A DNA stretch of 64,000 bases from an uncultured Flavobacteriaceae bacterium. GTDB taxonomy: Bacteria > Bacteroidota > Bacteroidia > Flavobacteriales > Flavobacteriaceae. The stretch lies in NCBI GenBank assembly GCA_947502635.1, contig CANNAN010000002.1:310001-374000 (forward strand), in the 5' to 3' direction. Below the pieces are notes generated by a model, which made no database searches, had not been told where the DNA came from, and worked only from the letters and a program-made list of their open reading frames with translations. Numbering within the stretch: the first letter of the stretch is position 1; each line of letters opens with the position of its first letter. Shown one piece after another: positions 33,249 through 40,724 of the stretch. The position numbers and the translations under genes were made by a program.

Positions 33249-34418
33249 TTAGGCACCTTTTGAAAGTAAAATAGAAACTGCATTTCCACCAAAACCAACT
33301 GCGTTTACAAGAATATTTTTTATTCTTTTTGGCGTTTCTTGATTTTCTAAATATGGAACACCAATAAATTCTTGATGCTGTAACATTAAAACTGCAAATT
33401 CAATACTTAGAGCTCCAGAGGCTCCAAAGGTGTGACCTATCTTCCATTTATTAGTAGTTAAAGCAGGTGTTTTGTCACAGAATATTTTTTCAATGGCTTT
33501 ATATTCACTTAAGTCTCCTTTCACCGTGCCTGGCGCATGCATCACGATAACATCAATGGCATCAGGGTTTAAGTCGCCCAAAGCCATTTGCATCGATTTT
33601 TGAAAACACTGTGCATCACTAGAAATTGAAATATTATGCTCTAAAATCTCGGTAGCATAACCAAAACCCTTTATAACAGCAAAAGCATTTTCTTTTTCGC
33701 CTGCTTCTAAGCAAGCCATCGCCGCTCCTTCTCCTAAAACCATGGTATTTTGTTTTTTCTCTAGGTTTAATGCTTGACAAGGGAGGGAATCTTTATTTAA
33801 TTTAGCTTGGGAGTATATTTTTAAGGCCTGCATTTGTGCCATGGTAAATGGTGTTAGAGGCGCTTCACTCCCCCCAACTAAAAATTTATCACACATACCA
33901 GAATTAATCCATGCAATACCATTAAGCATCGCGTGTAATGCGGTCGAGCAAGTTATAGAGTGACTAATTTCTGGGCCTTGAGTTTGCAAATCGTGAGCTA
34001 CCCAAGATGAAATATTGCCTAATGTTGTGGTAGGAGAGCTTAGTGTTTGAGCCTTGTTTTTTTCAAGAAAATCTTTATGATAGGTTTCAAAAAGTTGTGT
34101 AGCACCACGAGATGACCCAATATTAATTCCGAAATTATCCGAACCGTTCCAACCTGCTTGTTTTATAGCTTGTCGTGATGCATAAATAGCAAACAAAACA
34201 GTATCATCAAGAGATTTGTATTTAGAATCTGATTCACGTAATAGTTCAATACCATCCTTAACATCTTCGGGGATTTCACCCACTAAAGCAGTATCATTAT
34301 TAAATGATTTTTCCGAAATACAATGCCGATTGTTTTGATAGCTTTTCCATACGCATTCTGGCGATTTTCCCAACGGAGAAATAGATGAAATAGCGGTTAT
34401 AGAGATTGTTTTTTGCAA
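33249..34418 (-). CDS. KAS II (FabF)-like beta-ketoacyl synthase of the biotin cluster
   Basis: Thiolase-fold condensing enzyme of 389 residues. The Cys-His-His triad is intact: SITCSTALHAM (C157), VMHAPGTVKGD (H294) and KIGHTFGASGALS (H329); the C-terminal glycine loop is VGFGGNAVSILL. It is shorter and more diverged than housekeeping FabF of about 415 residues. It lies in the biotin region, on the same strand as bioA, bioD and bioF, where no bioC, bioH or bioW is seen. A role in making the pimeloyl moiety is therefore inferred, not shown. A -7-like TACTTTTG lies at 34442-34435. Confidence 0.85.
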   Translation of the reverse strand: MQKTISITAISSISPLGKSPECVWKSYQNNRHCISEKSFNNDTALVGEIPEDVKDGIELLRESDSKYKSLDDTVLFAIYASRQAIKQAGWNGSDNFGINIGSSRGATQLFETYHKDFLEKNKAQTLSSPTTTLGNISSWVAHDLQTQGPEISHSITCSTALHAMLNGIAWINSGMCDKFLVGGSEAPLTPFTMAQMQALKIYSQAKLNKDSLPCQALNLEKKQNTMVLGEGAAMACLEAGEKENAFAVIKGFGYATEILEHNISISSDAQCFQKSMQMALGDLNPDAIDVIVMHAPGTVKGDLSEYKAIEKIFCDKTPALTTNKWKIGHTFGASGALSIEFAVLMLQHQEFIGVPYLENQETPKRIKNILVNAVGFGGNAVSILLSKGA

Positions 34419-34539
34419 TGGATTTTATTTTTGACAAAAGTAATAGATATACATTTCTATTTTAAGAAACATTGATATTTAATTTTAAATGTAACGAAAT
34501 CTTGTTTTTTGTTACTTATCATTTATCAAAGTAAAAGAA

Positions 34540-35166
34540 ATGAAAAAAGTAAATGTTTATCAATATGTTGATGAAGCTATAACTTCTTTAGATAATGGAG
34601 GATGGTTTTATAATATTTTAACAAAAGCAAACGATGGTGTTATATCTCAAGCGGAATTAGGTAGAGTAGGCGGAGTGTTTAATGATATCCAGAAAATGAT
34701 TCTGTTTTTTGAATTAGCGACTTCTAAATTGGCTGAAAGCAATAAGATGATGATACTTTCTAAGATGGATGGCAAACTAAAAGGGAGTTATAACAAATTT
34801 GAACCTCAAAAAATGTTTCCTTCCGAAGCAATTAATAAAGGTGTTTTATCATCAAATGCAATTCTTACTGGAGTGCCTAAATTGATAACCTCTAAAACAG
34901 ATTTTAATGGGTTTATCATGGTGCCAGTAATGACTGGAAAGGTGACAACATTTATGATGATACCTCTAATTGATGAGTACGATGTTTACGAATTAAAAGA
35001 CGACTTACATTCTGAAACGTTTATAATTGCGCATGCTAGGGTTAAAGAAAAATTACCAAACAAAAAAATTAAAGTCGCGGGTATTTTTAAAGAATTAAAA
35101 GCTGGTATGGAGAAAGATTCTAATTCTAAAATGTTTTTGGAAGCAGTTTATTATTCAGATAACTAA
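34540..35166 (+). CDS. Hypothetical protein between biotin genes
   Basis: Unrecognised protein of 208 residues, probably cytosolic, with no signal peptide, membrane helix or metal motif. The N-terminal half looks helical (VYQYVDEAITSLDNGGWFYN, GGVFNDIQKMILFFELATSK), the C-terminal half alpha/beta (FIMVPVMTGKVTTFMMIPLI, FIIAHARVKEKL). It is divergent from the condensing-enzyme gene with 121 bp between starts, so the two may share control. No function can be given. Confidence 0.7.
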   Translation: MKKVNVYQYVDEAITSLDNGGWFYNILTKANDGVISQAELGRVGGVFNDIQKMILFFELATSKLAESNKMMILSKMDGKLKGSYNKFEPQKMFPSEAINKGVLSSNAILTGVPKLITSKTDFNGFIMVPVMTGKVTTFMMIPLIDEYDVYELKDDLHSETFIIAHARVKEKLPNKKIKVAGIFKELKAGMEKDSNSKMFLEAVYYSDN

Positions 35167-35252
35167 AGCTGCATCAAGAAATAGGACTATGGTTGGAATC
35201 CAACAAAGAGAAACTATTTTGAAAGTTCTCACAAGTTGCAGTAAACAACACA

Positions 35253-36518
35253 TTAAACAATCTCTAAAACATCTTCAATAACTTGATAGATTTTCTGTAA
35301 TTGTTCTTTAGTAATGGTATAAGGAGCTTGAATATAAATAGTACTTCCTAAAGGACGAAGAAAAACACCATGCTCTAAAAAGAACTTAAATAATCGGTCT
35401 CGTAAATTACCATAGCGTTTCATTTCGACGTTTAAATCTAATGCGAAAATAACCCCAGTTTGTCGTGTAGATTTTACTTTTGGATGTGTTTTAATATGCT
35501 CATTAAACATTTTATGAGACGCAATAACTACTTCTATATTTTGCTGAATGGCTTCAGATTGTAACAATTCGATACTTGCTAAAGCTGCTGTACAAGCTAA
35601 TGGATTTGCTGAGTATGTATGCCCGTGAAACAAACCTTTACTAATATCATCACTGTAAAAAGCTTCGTAAATTTCTTCAGAACATGTGGTAAGCCCCATA
35701 GGAACTAAACCTCCTGTTAAGGCTTTACTTAAGCATATAACATCTGGTTTGGTTTCCATATGGTCTGATGCAAAATAGCTTCCCGTTTTTCCAAAGCCTG
35801 TCATAACTTCATCGGCAACTGTAATAATATTATGGTCTTTACAAAACCTTAAAATAGTATTTAGACCTTCTGAATCATGCATTTTCATTGCCGCTGCACC
35901 TTGAACCAAAGGTTCGTAAACAAAACCAGCGACTTTATTGGTTTTTACTATGGTGCTTAATGTATTTAAAATGGCTTCATCATTCTTTCCATTTGGGACT
36001 GGAATCCGTTTTACTTCTAAAAAGAAATCTTCAAAAGGCCCATTATAGACTGATAATCCAGAAACGCTCATAGCTCCAAAGGTGTCTCCATGAAACCCAT
36101 CTTCAAAAGCAATAAGTGTATGGCGTTTTTCACCTTTATTAAAATGAAATTGCAAGGCCATTTTTATACCAATTTCAACAGAGGTAGAACCATTATCACT
36201 AAAGAAAATTTTGTTTTGATTATCGGGTAAAATTTTAATAAGTGCGTCTGATAGTTTTATGGCTGGTTCATGTGTAAAACCACTAAAAACGATTTGATCT
36301 AATTGCGTCATTTGAGCAGCAACGCGACTGGTAATATATTCGTTGCAATGCCCATACATACAAGTGTACCATGAAGCAATGGCATCAATATATTCGTTCC
36401 CCTCTTCATCATATAAAATACATCCTTTCGCTTTCGTTATTGCAATAGTTTCTGGGTGTAGTTTATGCTGTGTTAAAGGGTGCCAGAGGTGTTTTTTATC
36501 GCGTTCTTTTAAACTCAT
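35253..36518 (-). CDS. bioA: Adenosylmethionine-8-amino-7-oxononanoate aminotransferase
   Basis: PLP aminotransferase converting KAPA to DAPA with SAM as amino donor. I take the ATG at 36518 (421 residues, MSLKERDKKHLWHPLTQH). An upstream ATG at 36530 adds only MTKI and lies inside a repeat element. Motifs: HLWHPLTQH, ASWYTCMYGHCN, SDNGSTSVEIGIKMA, FHGDTFGAMSVSG, VADEVMTGFGKTG (Asp236) and CLSKALTGG with Lys265, all typical of BioA. It is 85 bp downstream of bioD, with the repeat between them. Confidence 0.95.
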   Translation of the reverse strand: MSLKERDKKHLWHPLTQHKLHPETIAITKAKGCILYDEEGNEYIDAIASWYTCMYGHCNEYITSRVAAQMTQLDQIVFSGFTHEPAIKLSDALIKILPDNQNKIFFSDNGSTSVEIGIKMALQFHFNKGEKRHTLIAFEDGFHGDTFGAMSVSGLSVYNGPFEDFFLEVKRIPVPNGKNDEAILNTLSTIVKTNKVAGFVYEPLVQGAAAMKMHDSEGLNTILRFCKDHNIITVADEVMTGFGKTGSYFASDHMETKPDVICLSKALTGGLVPMGLTTCSEEIYEAFYSDDISKGLFHGHTYSANPLACTAALASIELLQSEAIQQNIEVVIASHKMFNEHIKTHPKVKSTRQTGVIFALDLNVEMKRYGNLRDRLFKFFLEHGVFLRPLGSTIYIQAPYTITKEQLQKIYQVIEDVLEIV

Positions 36519-36525
36519 AATTTTT

Positions 36526-36604
36526 GTCATTCTCGCAAAGGCGGGAATCTATTTTTATTGATTTTTAGTAAATTGTGGAGTCCTATGAAAGCAGGAACGG
36601 CAAT
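36526..36604. repeat. Degenerate inverted-repeat (REP-like) element between bioD and bioA
   Basis: The left arm (36526-36550) reads like the common GTCATTCCCGCG...GGCGGGAATCT unit; core CGCAAAGGCGGGAATCT at 36534-36550. The right arm (36578-36604) is a decayed inverse copy, GAGTCCTATGAAAGCAGGAA then CGGCAAT. A roughly 27-bp AT-rich spacer separates them. The arms reach the bioD stop region and the false bioA upstream start. Confidence 0.7.
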
Positions 36605-37212
36605 TACAATTTATCTTTAAACATTTCTGCATATTCTCTCACAACGTTTTTATCAAAATAAGGTTCTTCATTAATACGTCCAATAACAGAAACCTTTGTC
36701 ATTTTTTTAATGATGTCCTCAGTTGTTTTATGCTCATTTCCACTAAAAATAATAGATACTTCAAATCCTTTTTCTGTTAAAGTGTTTACCGTTAGTAAAG
36801 TGTGATTAATACTTCCTAAATAATGTCTGGAAACAATAATCACTTTATAATTGGGCTTGATAAGGTCTAAAACCGTTTGAGTATCATTTAGTGGAACTAA
36901 TAAACCACCAGCACCTTCAATAACCAGATGATTTTTGGTTTTAGGGGTTTTAATTTTATTTATATCAATTTTGATTCCATCAATGTCGGCAGCTCCATGT
37001 GGACTCATTGGCGTTTTTAAAGCATAGGCGTTAGTATAGAATTTTGATTTTGTATTAGAAATTAATCTTTCAACCTTTTTAGTATCACAATTTTCTAATT
37101 CTCCAGCTTGAATGGGTTTCCAATAATCTGCCTCTAAAGCTTCTGTTATAATAGCAGATGCAATAGTTTTACCAACATCGGTAGATATTCCTGTTATAAA
37201 ATAAGTGTTCAT
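36604..37212 (-). CDS. bioD: Dethiobiotin synthetase
   Basis: Cytosolic ATP-dependent ligase of 202 residues that closes the ureido ring of dethiobiotin. The P-loop is GISTDVGKT (residues 8-16). Further BioD blocks are YWKPIQAGE (DAPA/carbamate site), TPMSPHGAAD and VIEGAGGLLVPL with the metal-binding glutamate, and VSRHYLGSINHTLLT. It starts immediately after the DUF2007 stop codon (no gap), so the two are co-translated. Confidence 0.96.
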   Translation of the reverse strand: MNTYFITGISTDVGKTIASAIITEALEADYWKPIQAGELENCDTKKVERLISNTKSKFYTNAYALKTPMSPHGAADIDGIKIDINKIKTPKTKNHLVIEGAGGLLVPLNDTQTVLDLIKPNYKVIIVSRHYLGSINHTLLTVNTLTEKGFEVSIIFSGNEHKTTEDIIKKMTKVSVIGRINEEPYFDKNVVREYAEMFKDKL

Positions 37213-37590
37213 TTAAAAAACGGTATTACAAACATTACAACGGTATTTTGTTTTTTCAAAAAACGGAAATAACATATAAAATATATTTTTTCGTGTAGGT
37301 TCAGCTATTAATATTTTAGTAGATTCACAATTATTACAAACAATAGCGTTTCCGTTTTTGTCTTTTTCATAGGCTCTTATTTCATTATAGATTTTTAAAG
37401 CTTTCGTTACATCATCATTCTGAACTAATAATTTAACACCTCCAATAGCTTGACTAATTAAGGGGTCTGAATCTATAGTTTTTTCATCTAACAGCATGAC
37501 GCGAATATCTTCTGCTTCTAGCTTAGATTTTGTTACTTGAGCTTCTGTAGAATAAGGAAATGTCGCTAATATGGTGTAGTTATCTATCAT
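37213..37590 (-). CDS. DUF2007 protein with C-terminal zinc ribbon
   Basis: Protein of 125 residues. The N-terminal part is a DUF2007 domain (YTILATFPYSTEAQVTKSKL, EDIRVMLLDE, GVKLLVQNDDVTKALKIY), a small alpha/beta fold related to signal-transducing PII-like shapes. The C-terminal part has two CxxC pairs, VCNNCES and YRCNVCNT, that would bind one zinc ion. It sits between bioF (14 bp) and bioD (0 bp). A role in the biotin pathway is not established, and it may simply travel with the operon. Confidence 0.82.
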   Translation of the reverse strand: MIDNYTILATFPYSTEAQVTKSKLEAEDIRVMLLDEKTIDSDPLISQAIGGVKLLVQNDDVTKALKIYNEIRAYEKDKNGNAIVCNNCESTKILIAEPTRKNIFYMLFPFFEKTKYRCNVCNTVF

Positions 37591-37604
37591 AAAATGAAAT
37601 GATT

Positions 37605-38744
37605 TTAGGCAAAGGTAGTGAGTAAGTTTAAAACCTGAGAGATTTCAGCTTTTGAATTATAAGCATGTAAACAAAACCGCAATCGTTCCTGCCCTTTTGG
37701 AACTGTTGGCGATAAAATAGGTTTTACATTAAAACCATGTTCTTGAAGTTTTTTTGCAATTGATTTTACCTTTTTATTTTCTGAAATAATACAACAATGA
37801 ATTGCAGAATGACTTTCAATAAAAAAATCTTGCAGTTTGTTTTTAATGGTTTCAGCTTTAAAAAACGCAATATTTTGATGCAGTTTATTTCTGTTTTTAC
37901 TCTGAATCAATTCATGATATGCTGACTGAACAGTGGCTAATGTATGAGGTGGTAAAGCGGTGGTGTAAATAAAACTGCGTGAAAAATTCACTAAATATTG
38001 TTTAAGAGATTCACTTCCTAAAATAGCTGCTCCATGTGCGCCAATGGCTTTCCCGAAAGTGATGATTCGAGCAAACACATCATTTTCTAAGTTTAAATCT
38101 TGAATCATTCCAATGCCTCGTTCTCCAAAAATACCTATAGCATGTGCTTCGTCTACTATTAAAAAAGTATTTTCTTTTTTACATAAGTGTACCATACCTT
38201 GTAAGTCTGGTGAATCACCGTCCATTGAAAAAACAGACTCTGTGACTATATAAACATTAGTATCTTGTGAGGCCTCTCGACTACGCTCGAGATGACTTTC
38301 CAGATCCTTCAAATTATTATGCTTAAATTTATAAGCCTTCGCATTAGAAAGTTTTATACCATCTCGAATGGATGCATGTATATATTCGTCATATAGAATA
38401 ATATCACCACGTTGAGGAATACATGAAAACAGCCCCACATTGGCATCATAACCAGAATTGAAAATTAAGGCAGCTTCACTATTATGAAAGTCAGATAACA
38501 AGGTTTCAACTATATCGAAAAGAAGGTGATTCCCTGAAAGTAAACGGGAACCCGTTGCTCCATTATGGGTTGCATTATGCTCCGTTAAAAACTTATGAGT
38601 ATTATTAAAAATAGTTTCAGATTTTGAAAAACCCAAATAATCGTTGGATGAAAAATCAACTAAATCATTATGTGCGCCTAATTGCCGTAAGGCATTATTA
38701 GCTTTACGGTTTTCCAGTTTTTGTTGAAGCTTCTTAGGAAACAT
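37605..38744 (-). CDS. bioF: 8-amino-7-oxononanoate synthase, with an in-frame repeat insertion
   Basis: PLP alpha-oxoamine synthase joining pimeloyl-thioester and alanine. Starts at the ATG at 38744 (379 residues, FPKKLQQKLENRKANNALR). A longer frame to 38963 is rejected because it reads a hydrophobic, low-complexity stretch through the divergent promoter. Motifs: SSNDYLGFS, HNGATGSRLLSGNH, FNSGYDANVG, VTESVFSMDGDSPDL, VDEAHAIGIFGERG and TFGKAIGAHGAAILG with the PLP lysine. Between KDLES and DTNVYIV lies HLERSREASQ, encoded by a palindromic repeat. First gene of bioF-DUF2007-bioD-bioA. Confidence 0.95.
   Translation of the reverse strand: MFPKKLQQKLENRKANNALRQLGAHNDLVDFSSNDYLGFSKSETIFNNTHKFLTEHNATHNGATGSRLLSGNHLLFDIVETLLSDFHNSEAALIFNSGYDANVGLFSCIPQRGDIILYDEYIHASIRDGIKLSNAKAYKFKHNNLKDLESHLERSREASQDTNVYIVTESVFSMDGDSPDLQGMVHLCKKENTFLIVDEAHAIGIFGERGIGMIQDLNLENDVFARIITFGKAIGAHGAAILGSESLKQYLVNFSRSFIYTTALPPHTLATVQSAYHELIQSKNRNKLHQNIAFFKAETIKNKLQDFFIESHSAIHCCIISENKKVKSIAKKLQEHGFNVKPILSPTVPKGQERLRFCLHAYNSKAEISQVLNLLTTFA
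38273..38296. repeat. Palindromic repeat inserted in frame in bioF
   Basis: The core TCTCGACTACGCTCGAGA (38275-38292) has 6-bp arms TCTCGA and TCGAGA around CTACGC and ends in GATGAC. This resembles dispersed repeats common between genes in Bacteroidota genomes, from memory. Here it is translated as part of HLERSREAS without breaking the frame. Confidence 0.75.
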
Positions 38745-38804
38745 GGGGTAAAGATACAAAGACCTACTAGGCTGGAGAAATATCTTTTTTTGATAAAAAA
38801 AATA

Positions 38805-38832
38805 TTGTTTTTCGATAATTTTATTATATTTG
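38805..38832 (+). promoter_or_regulatory. Promoter of the DUF2975-HTH pair
   Basis: TTG (38805-38807), 17-bp spacer, TATATTTG (38825-38832). Transcription would begin near 38839, which rules out the in-frame TTG at 38830 as start codon and supports ATG at 38863. Confidence 0.72.
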
Positions 38833-38862
38833 TTATTGTTAAACAATAATTTTATAAATATA

Positions 38863-39390
38863 ATGATGAAAGACAATACAAATATTTTAACTATTATCAC
38901 TTGGGTTATTTTGCTGTCTTTAGCTTCAATTTTACTTGATGATATTAGACAATTTGATTTCAACCAATTTAAAGAATTTCAAAATTGGGCAGAATCTGCA
39001 GATAAAAACGAATCTTGGTTTACCTCAAAAAATGCTATAAAATGGAGTTATTATGTGATTAGTGTTGCTTTATTTTTCTTTAGAGGCTACCTCATTTATG
39101 GCTTTTCTTATTTTTTATCAATTCTAAAAGAAATAGAAAAGGAGAATTACTTTAGTGATAATAATATAAGATCTTTCAAAAAAATAGGGAATATCTTTAT
39201 TTGGTATACTATTAATGTTTTTGTTTTAAGATTTCTTCTGGCGTCCACAAGAAAAACGACTTTCAACTTTTTTAATGAGCTTAAAGCAGAGTTTACTTTT
39301 TTAATTCCAGCTGGTTTAGCGCTTTATATTCTTGCGGAGATATTCAAACAAGCTAAGAAAACAAAAGAAGAAAACGATCTAACCATATAA
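38863..39390 (+). CDS. DUF2975 integral membrane protein
   Basis: Membrane protein of 175 residues with four predicted helices (ILTIITWVILLSLASILL, WSYYVISVALFFFRGYLIYG, IFIWYTINVFVLRFLLAS, FLIPAGLALYILAEIF) and a hydrophilic loop after the first. The ILKEIEKENYFSDNNIRSFKKIG segment and the end LAEIFKQAKKTKEENDLTI are typical of DUF2975. The next gene, 2 bp away, encodes a YozG-like Cro/CI regulator, the usual partner of this family. The function is unknown; it is a membrane-protein/regulator cassette also seen in Firmicutes. Confidence 0.85.
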   Translation: MMKDNTNILTIITWVILLSLASILLDDIRQFDFNQFKEFQNWAESADKNESWFTSKNAIKWSYYVISVALFFFRGYLIYGFSYFLSILKEIEKENYFSDNNIRSFKKIGNIFIWYTINVFVLRFLLASTRKTTFNFFNELKAEFTFLIPAGLALYILAEIFKQAKKTKEENDLTI

Positions 39391-39392
39391 CT

Positions 39393-39599
39393 ATGCCAAT
39401 AATTGTAAATCTAGATCTCATACTAGCTGAACGTAAAATGAAAAGCAAAGAGTTGGCTGAAATAATAGGTATAACCACAGCGAACCTTTCTATATTAAAA
39501 TCAGGCAAAGCAAAAGCGGTACGTTTTTCAACTTTAGAGGCCATTTGTAAGGCTTTAGATTGTCAGCCTGCTGATATTTTAGAGTATGTTGAGGGTTGA
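39393..39599 (+). CDS. Small Cro/CI-type HTH regulator paired with DUF2975
   Basis: DNA-binding protein of 68 residues consisting of one helix-turn-helix domain (LAEIIGITTANLSILKSGKA, FSTLEAICKALDCQPADILEY). This matches the short YozG/YdaS-like XRE group with a C-terminal PADIL segment. It is co-transcribed with the DUF2975 gene and probably represses the pair. The -33 box of the next gene lies within its stop codon region. Confidence 0.88.
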   Translation: MPIIVNLDLILAERKMKSKELAEIIGITTANLSILKSGKAKAVRFSTLEAICKALDCQPADILEYVEG

Positions 39600-39624
39600 T
39601 TTAGTATTAAAACATGTATTTTTG
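39596..39624 (+). promoter_or_regulatory. Promoter of the 39652 secreted hypothetical
   Basis: TTG (39596-39598), 18-bp spacer, TATTTTTG (39617-39624), 27 bases before the ATG at 39652. It lies inside the longer frame that opens at 39586, so that start is rejected. Confidence 0.65.
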
Positions 39625-39651
39625 AAATACAAATATAATTATCAGTCTATT

Positions 39652-40107
39652 ATGAAAACGTTTTTCTTTCTTTTATTAGTTACTATTTCTTATATCAGTT
39701 TTGCACAGGATAATCATATTGTAAAAACTGAAAACGGGAGGCGCGTTTTACTTAAAGCTGATTTTACCTGGGAGTATATTGATGCTGAAAAATCAGCATC
39801 TAATGCGAGCATCTCTGCAACAAATACTTTAGAAACGAAAGGGGACAAGGACTGTAATTTAGCTGAAGGTTTTGAAGAACCTAAATTAGATAAGAAAATC
39901 CAAGCACAGTTAAAAAGGGGAAGATCAACTATGGTGCATGTAAAAAAGAAAGTGGCCAAAGATTATAACTGTGAAGTAACGGATGTTTTACTAGTGTCAT
40001 TTTCAGAACAAAAGTCAAAAGGTGTTTATCACTTTTGTATCAATGGTACTAAAACAACTTACAAACGTATTGGTAATTCTATTGTAAAAAAAGCTAAGTT
40101 TTTTTAA
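39652..40107 (+). CDS. Secreted hypothetical protein
   Basis: Protein of 151 residues from the ATG at 39652, with a signal peptide (KTFFFLLLVTISYISFAQ). The mature part begins with the short motif ENGRRVLLKADFTWEYID, found at the start of many small flavobacterial exported proteins. It has four cysteines or so (KDCNLAEGF, YNCEVTDVLL, FCINGTKTTYKRIG) and a basic C-terminus. The last 70 residues may form a beta domain. No function is recognised. Confidence 0.75.
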   Translation: MKTFFFLLLVTISYISFAQDNHIVKTENGRRVLLKADFTWEYIDAEKSASNASISATNTLETKGDKDCNLAEGFEEPKLDKKIQAQLKRGRSTMVHVKKKVAKDYNCEVTDVLLVSFSEQKSKGVYHFCINGTKTTYKRIGNSIVKKAKFF

Positions 40108-40108
40108 A

Positions 40109-40657
40109 TTAATCTAGATATACCATCTCACCTGTTTCTTTAGAAGTTTTTTTGTCAATCCATCTGTAATTATTGGGAATAGTTGCATCTAATATATCAA
40201 TTTGTAAAATTTCTGAAAGCTCGTAACCGATTAAAAATGCTTCTTTATAATCATATTTTTCATAAAGTTCCCAATGCTTATTTCTATCATACCATAAATT
40301 AACTTCAAATATTTTATTTCCGTCATCAAGAGGTTGATGAAATATAGAAACATATTCATAATTAGAAATCGTTTTCCATTGTCCTAACTTGATAGGACCT
40401 ATTTCATAAGTTTGTCTAAATTTTGACTTTTTAATATCAATATAAACACTTTGATGAAAGGAAAATGCAGTTCCGAAACCTATTAAGTAAATAACGCCCT
40501 TTATATTGTGACCAATGTTAATTAAATTATCATCACTCCAATGGGACGTATATAGGATATATACCAATAGAATTATTGCTGCAGTAAAAAATAATGAGGC
40601 AATTATACGTTGCCATAAAGAACGTTGTTTTTCAGATATAATTATGTTTTCATTCAT
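40109..40657 (-). CDS. Hypothetical two-helix membrane protein
   Basis: Protein of 182 residues with two predicted helices (IIASLFFTAAIILLVYILY and GVIYLIGFGTAFSFH), then a cytosolic beta domain (SVYIDIKKSKFRQTYEIGPI, WKTISNYEYVSIF, KIFEVNLWYD) resembling a PH-like fold. Similar small proteins occur in Flavobacteriaceae; no function is known. Convergent with the preceding gene (1 bp apart) and divergent from umuC. Confidence 0.72.
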   Translation of the reverse strand: MNENIIISEKQRSLWQRIIASLFFTAAIILLVYILYTSHWSDDNLINIGHNIKGVIYLIGFGTAFSFHQSVYIDIKKSKFRQTYEIGPIKLGQWKTISNYEYVSIFHQPLDDGNKIFEVNLWYDRNKHWELYEKYDYKEAFLIGYELSEILQIDILDATIPNNYRWIDKKTSKETGEMVYLD

Positions 40658-40724
40658 AATCCAAATTTAAAAAAAGGATTTTCATAAGATTAGAAAAACA
40701 GAGAAAACCTTTATCTTTACTACT

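Noticed and set aside
34540-35166. Missing biotin esterase (BioH-type) encoded by the 208-residue gene
   Set aside because: No GxSxG motif or alpha/beta-hydrolase pattern is visible.
38830-38862. TTG start for the DUF2975 gene
   Set aside because: The TTG is part of the -7 element TATATTTG, so it is not transcribed.
38745-38963. N-terminal extension of bioF by 73 codons
   Set aside because: It is low-complexity and hydrophobic, runs through the divergent DUF2975 promoter, and the family start is at FPKKLQQKL.
38863-39599. Membrane protein plus HTH gene as a toxin-antitoxin pair
   Set aside because: DUF2975 with a YozG-like regulator is a known co-occurring pair without toxin features; no defence genes lie nearby.
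39586-39651. Longer start for the secreted hypothetical
   Set aside because: A promoter lies within it, and the signal peptide begins at the ATG at 39652.
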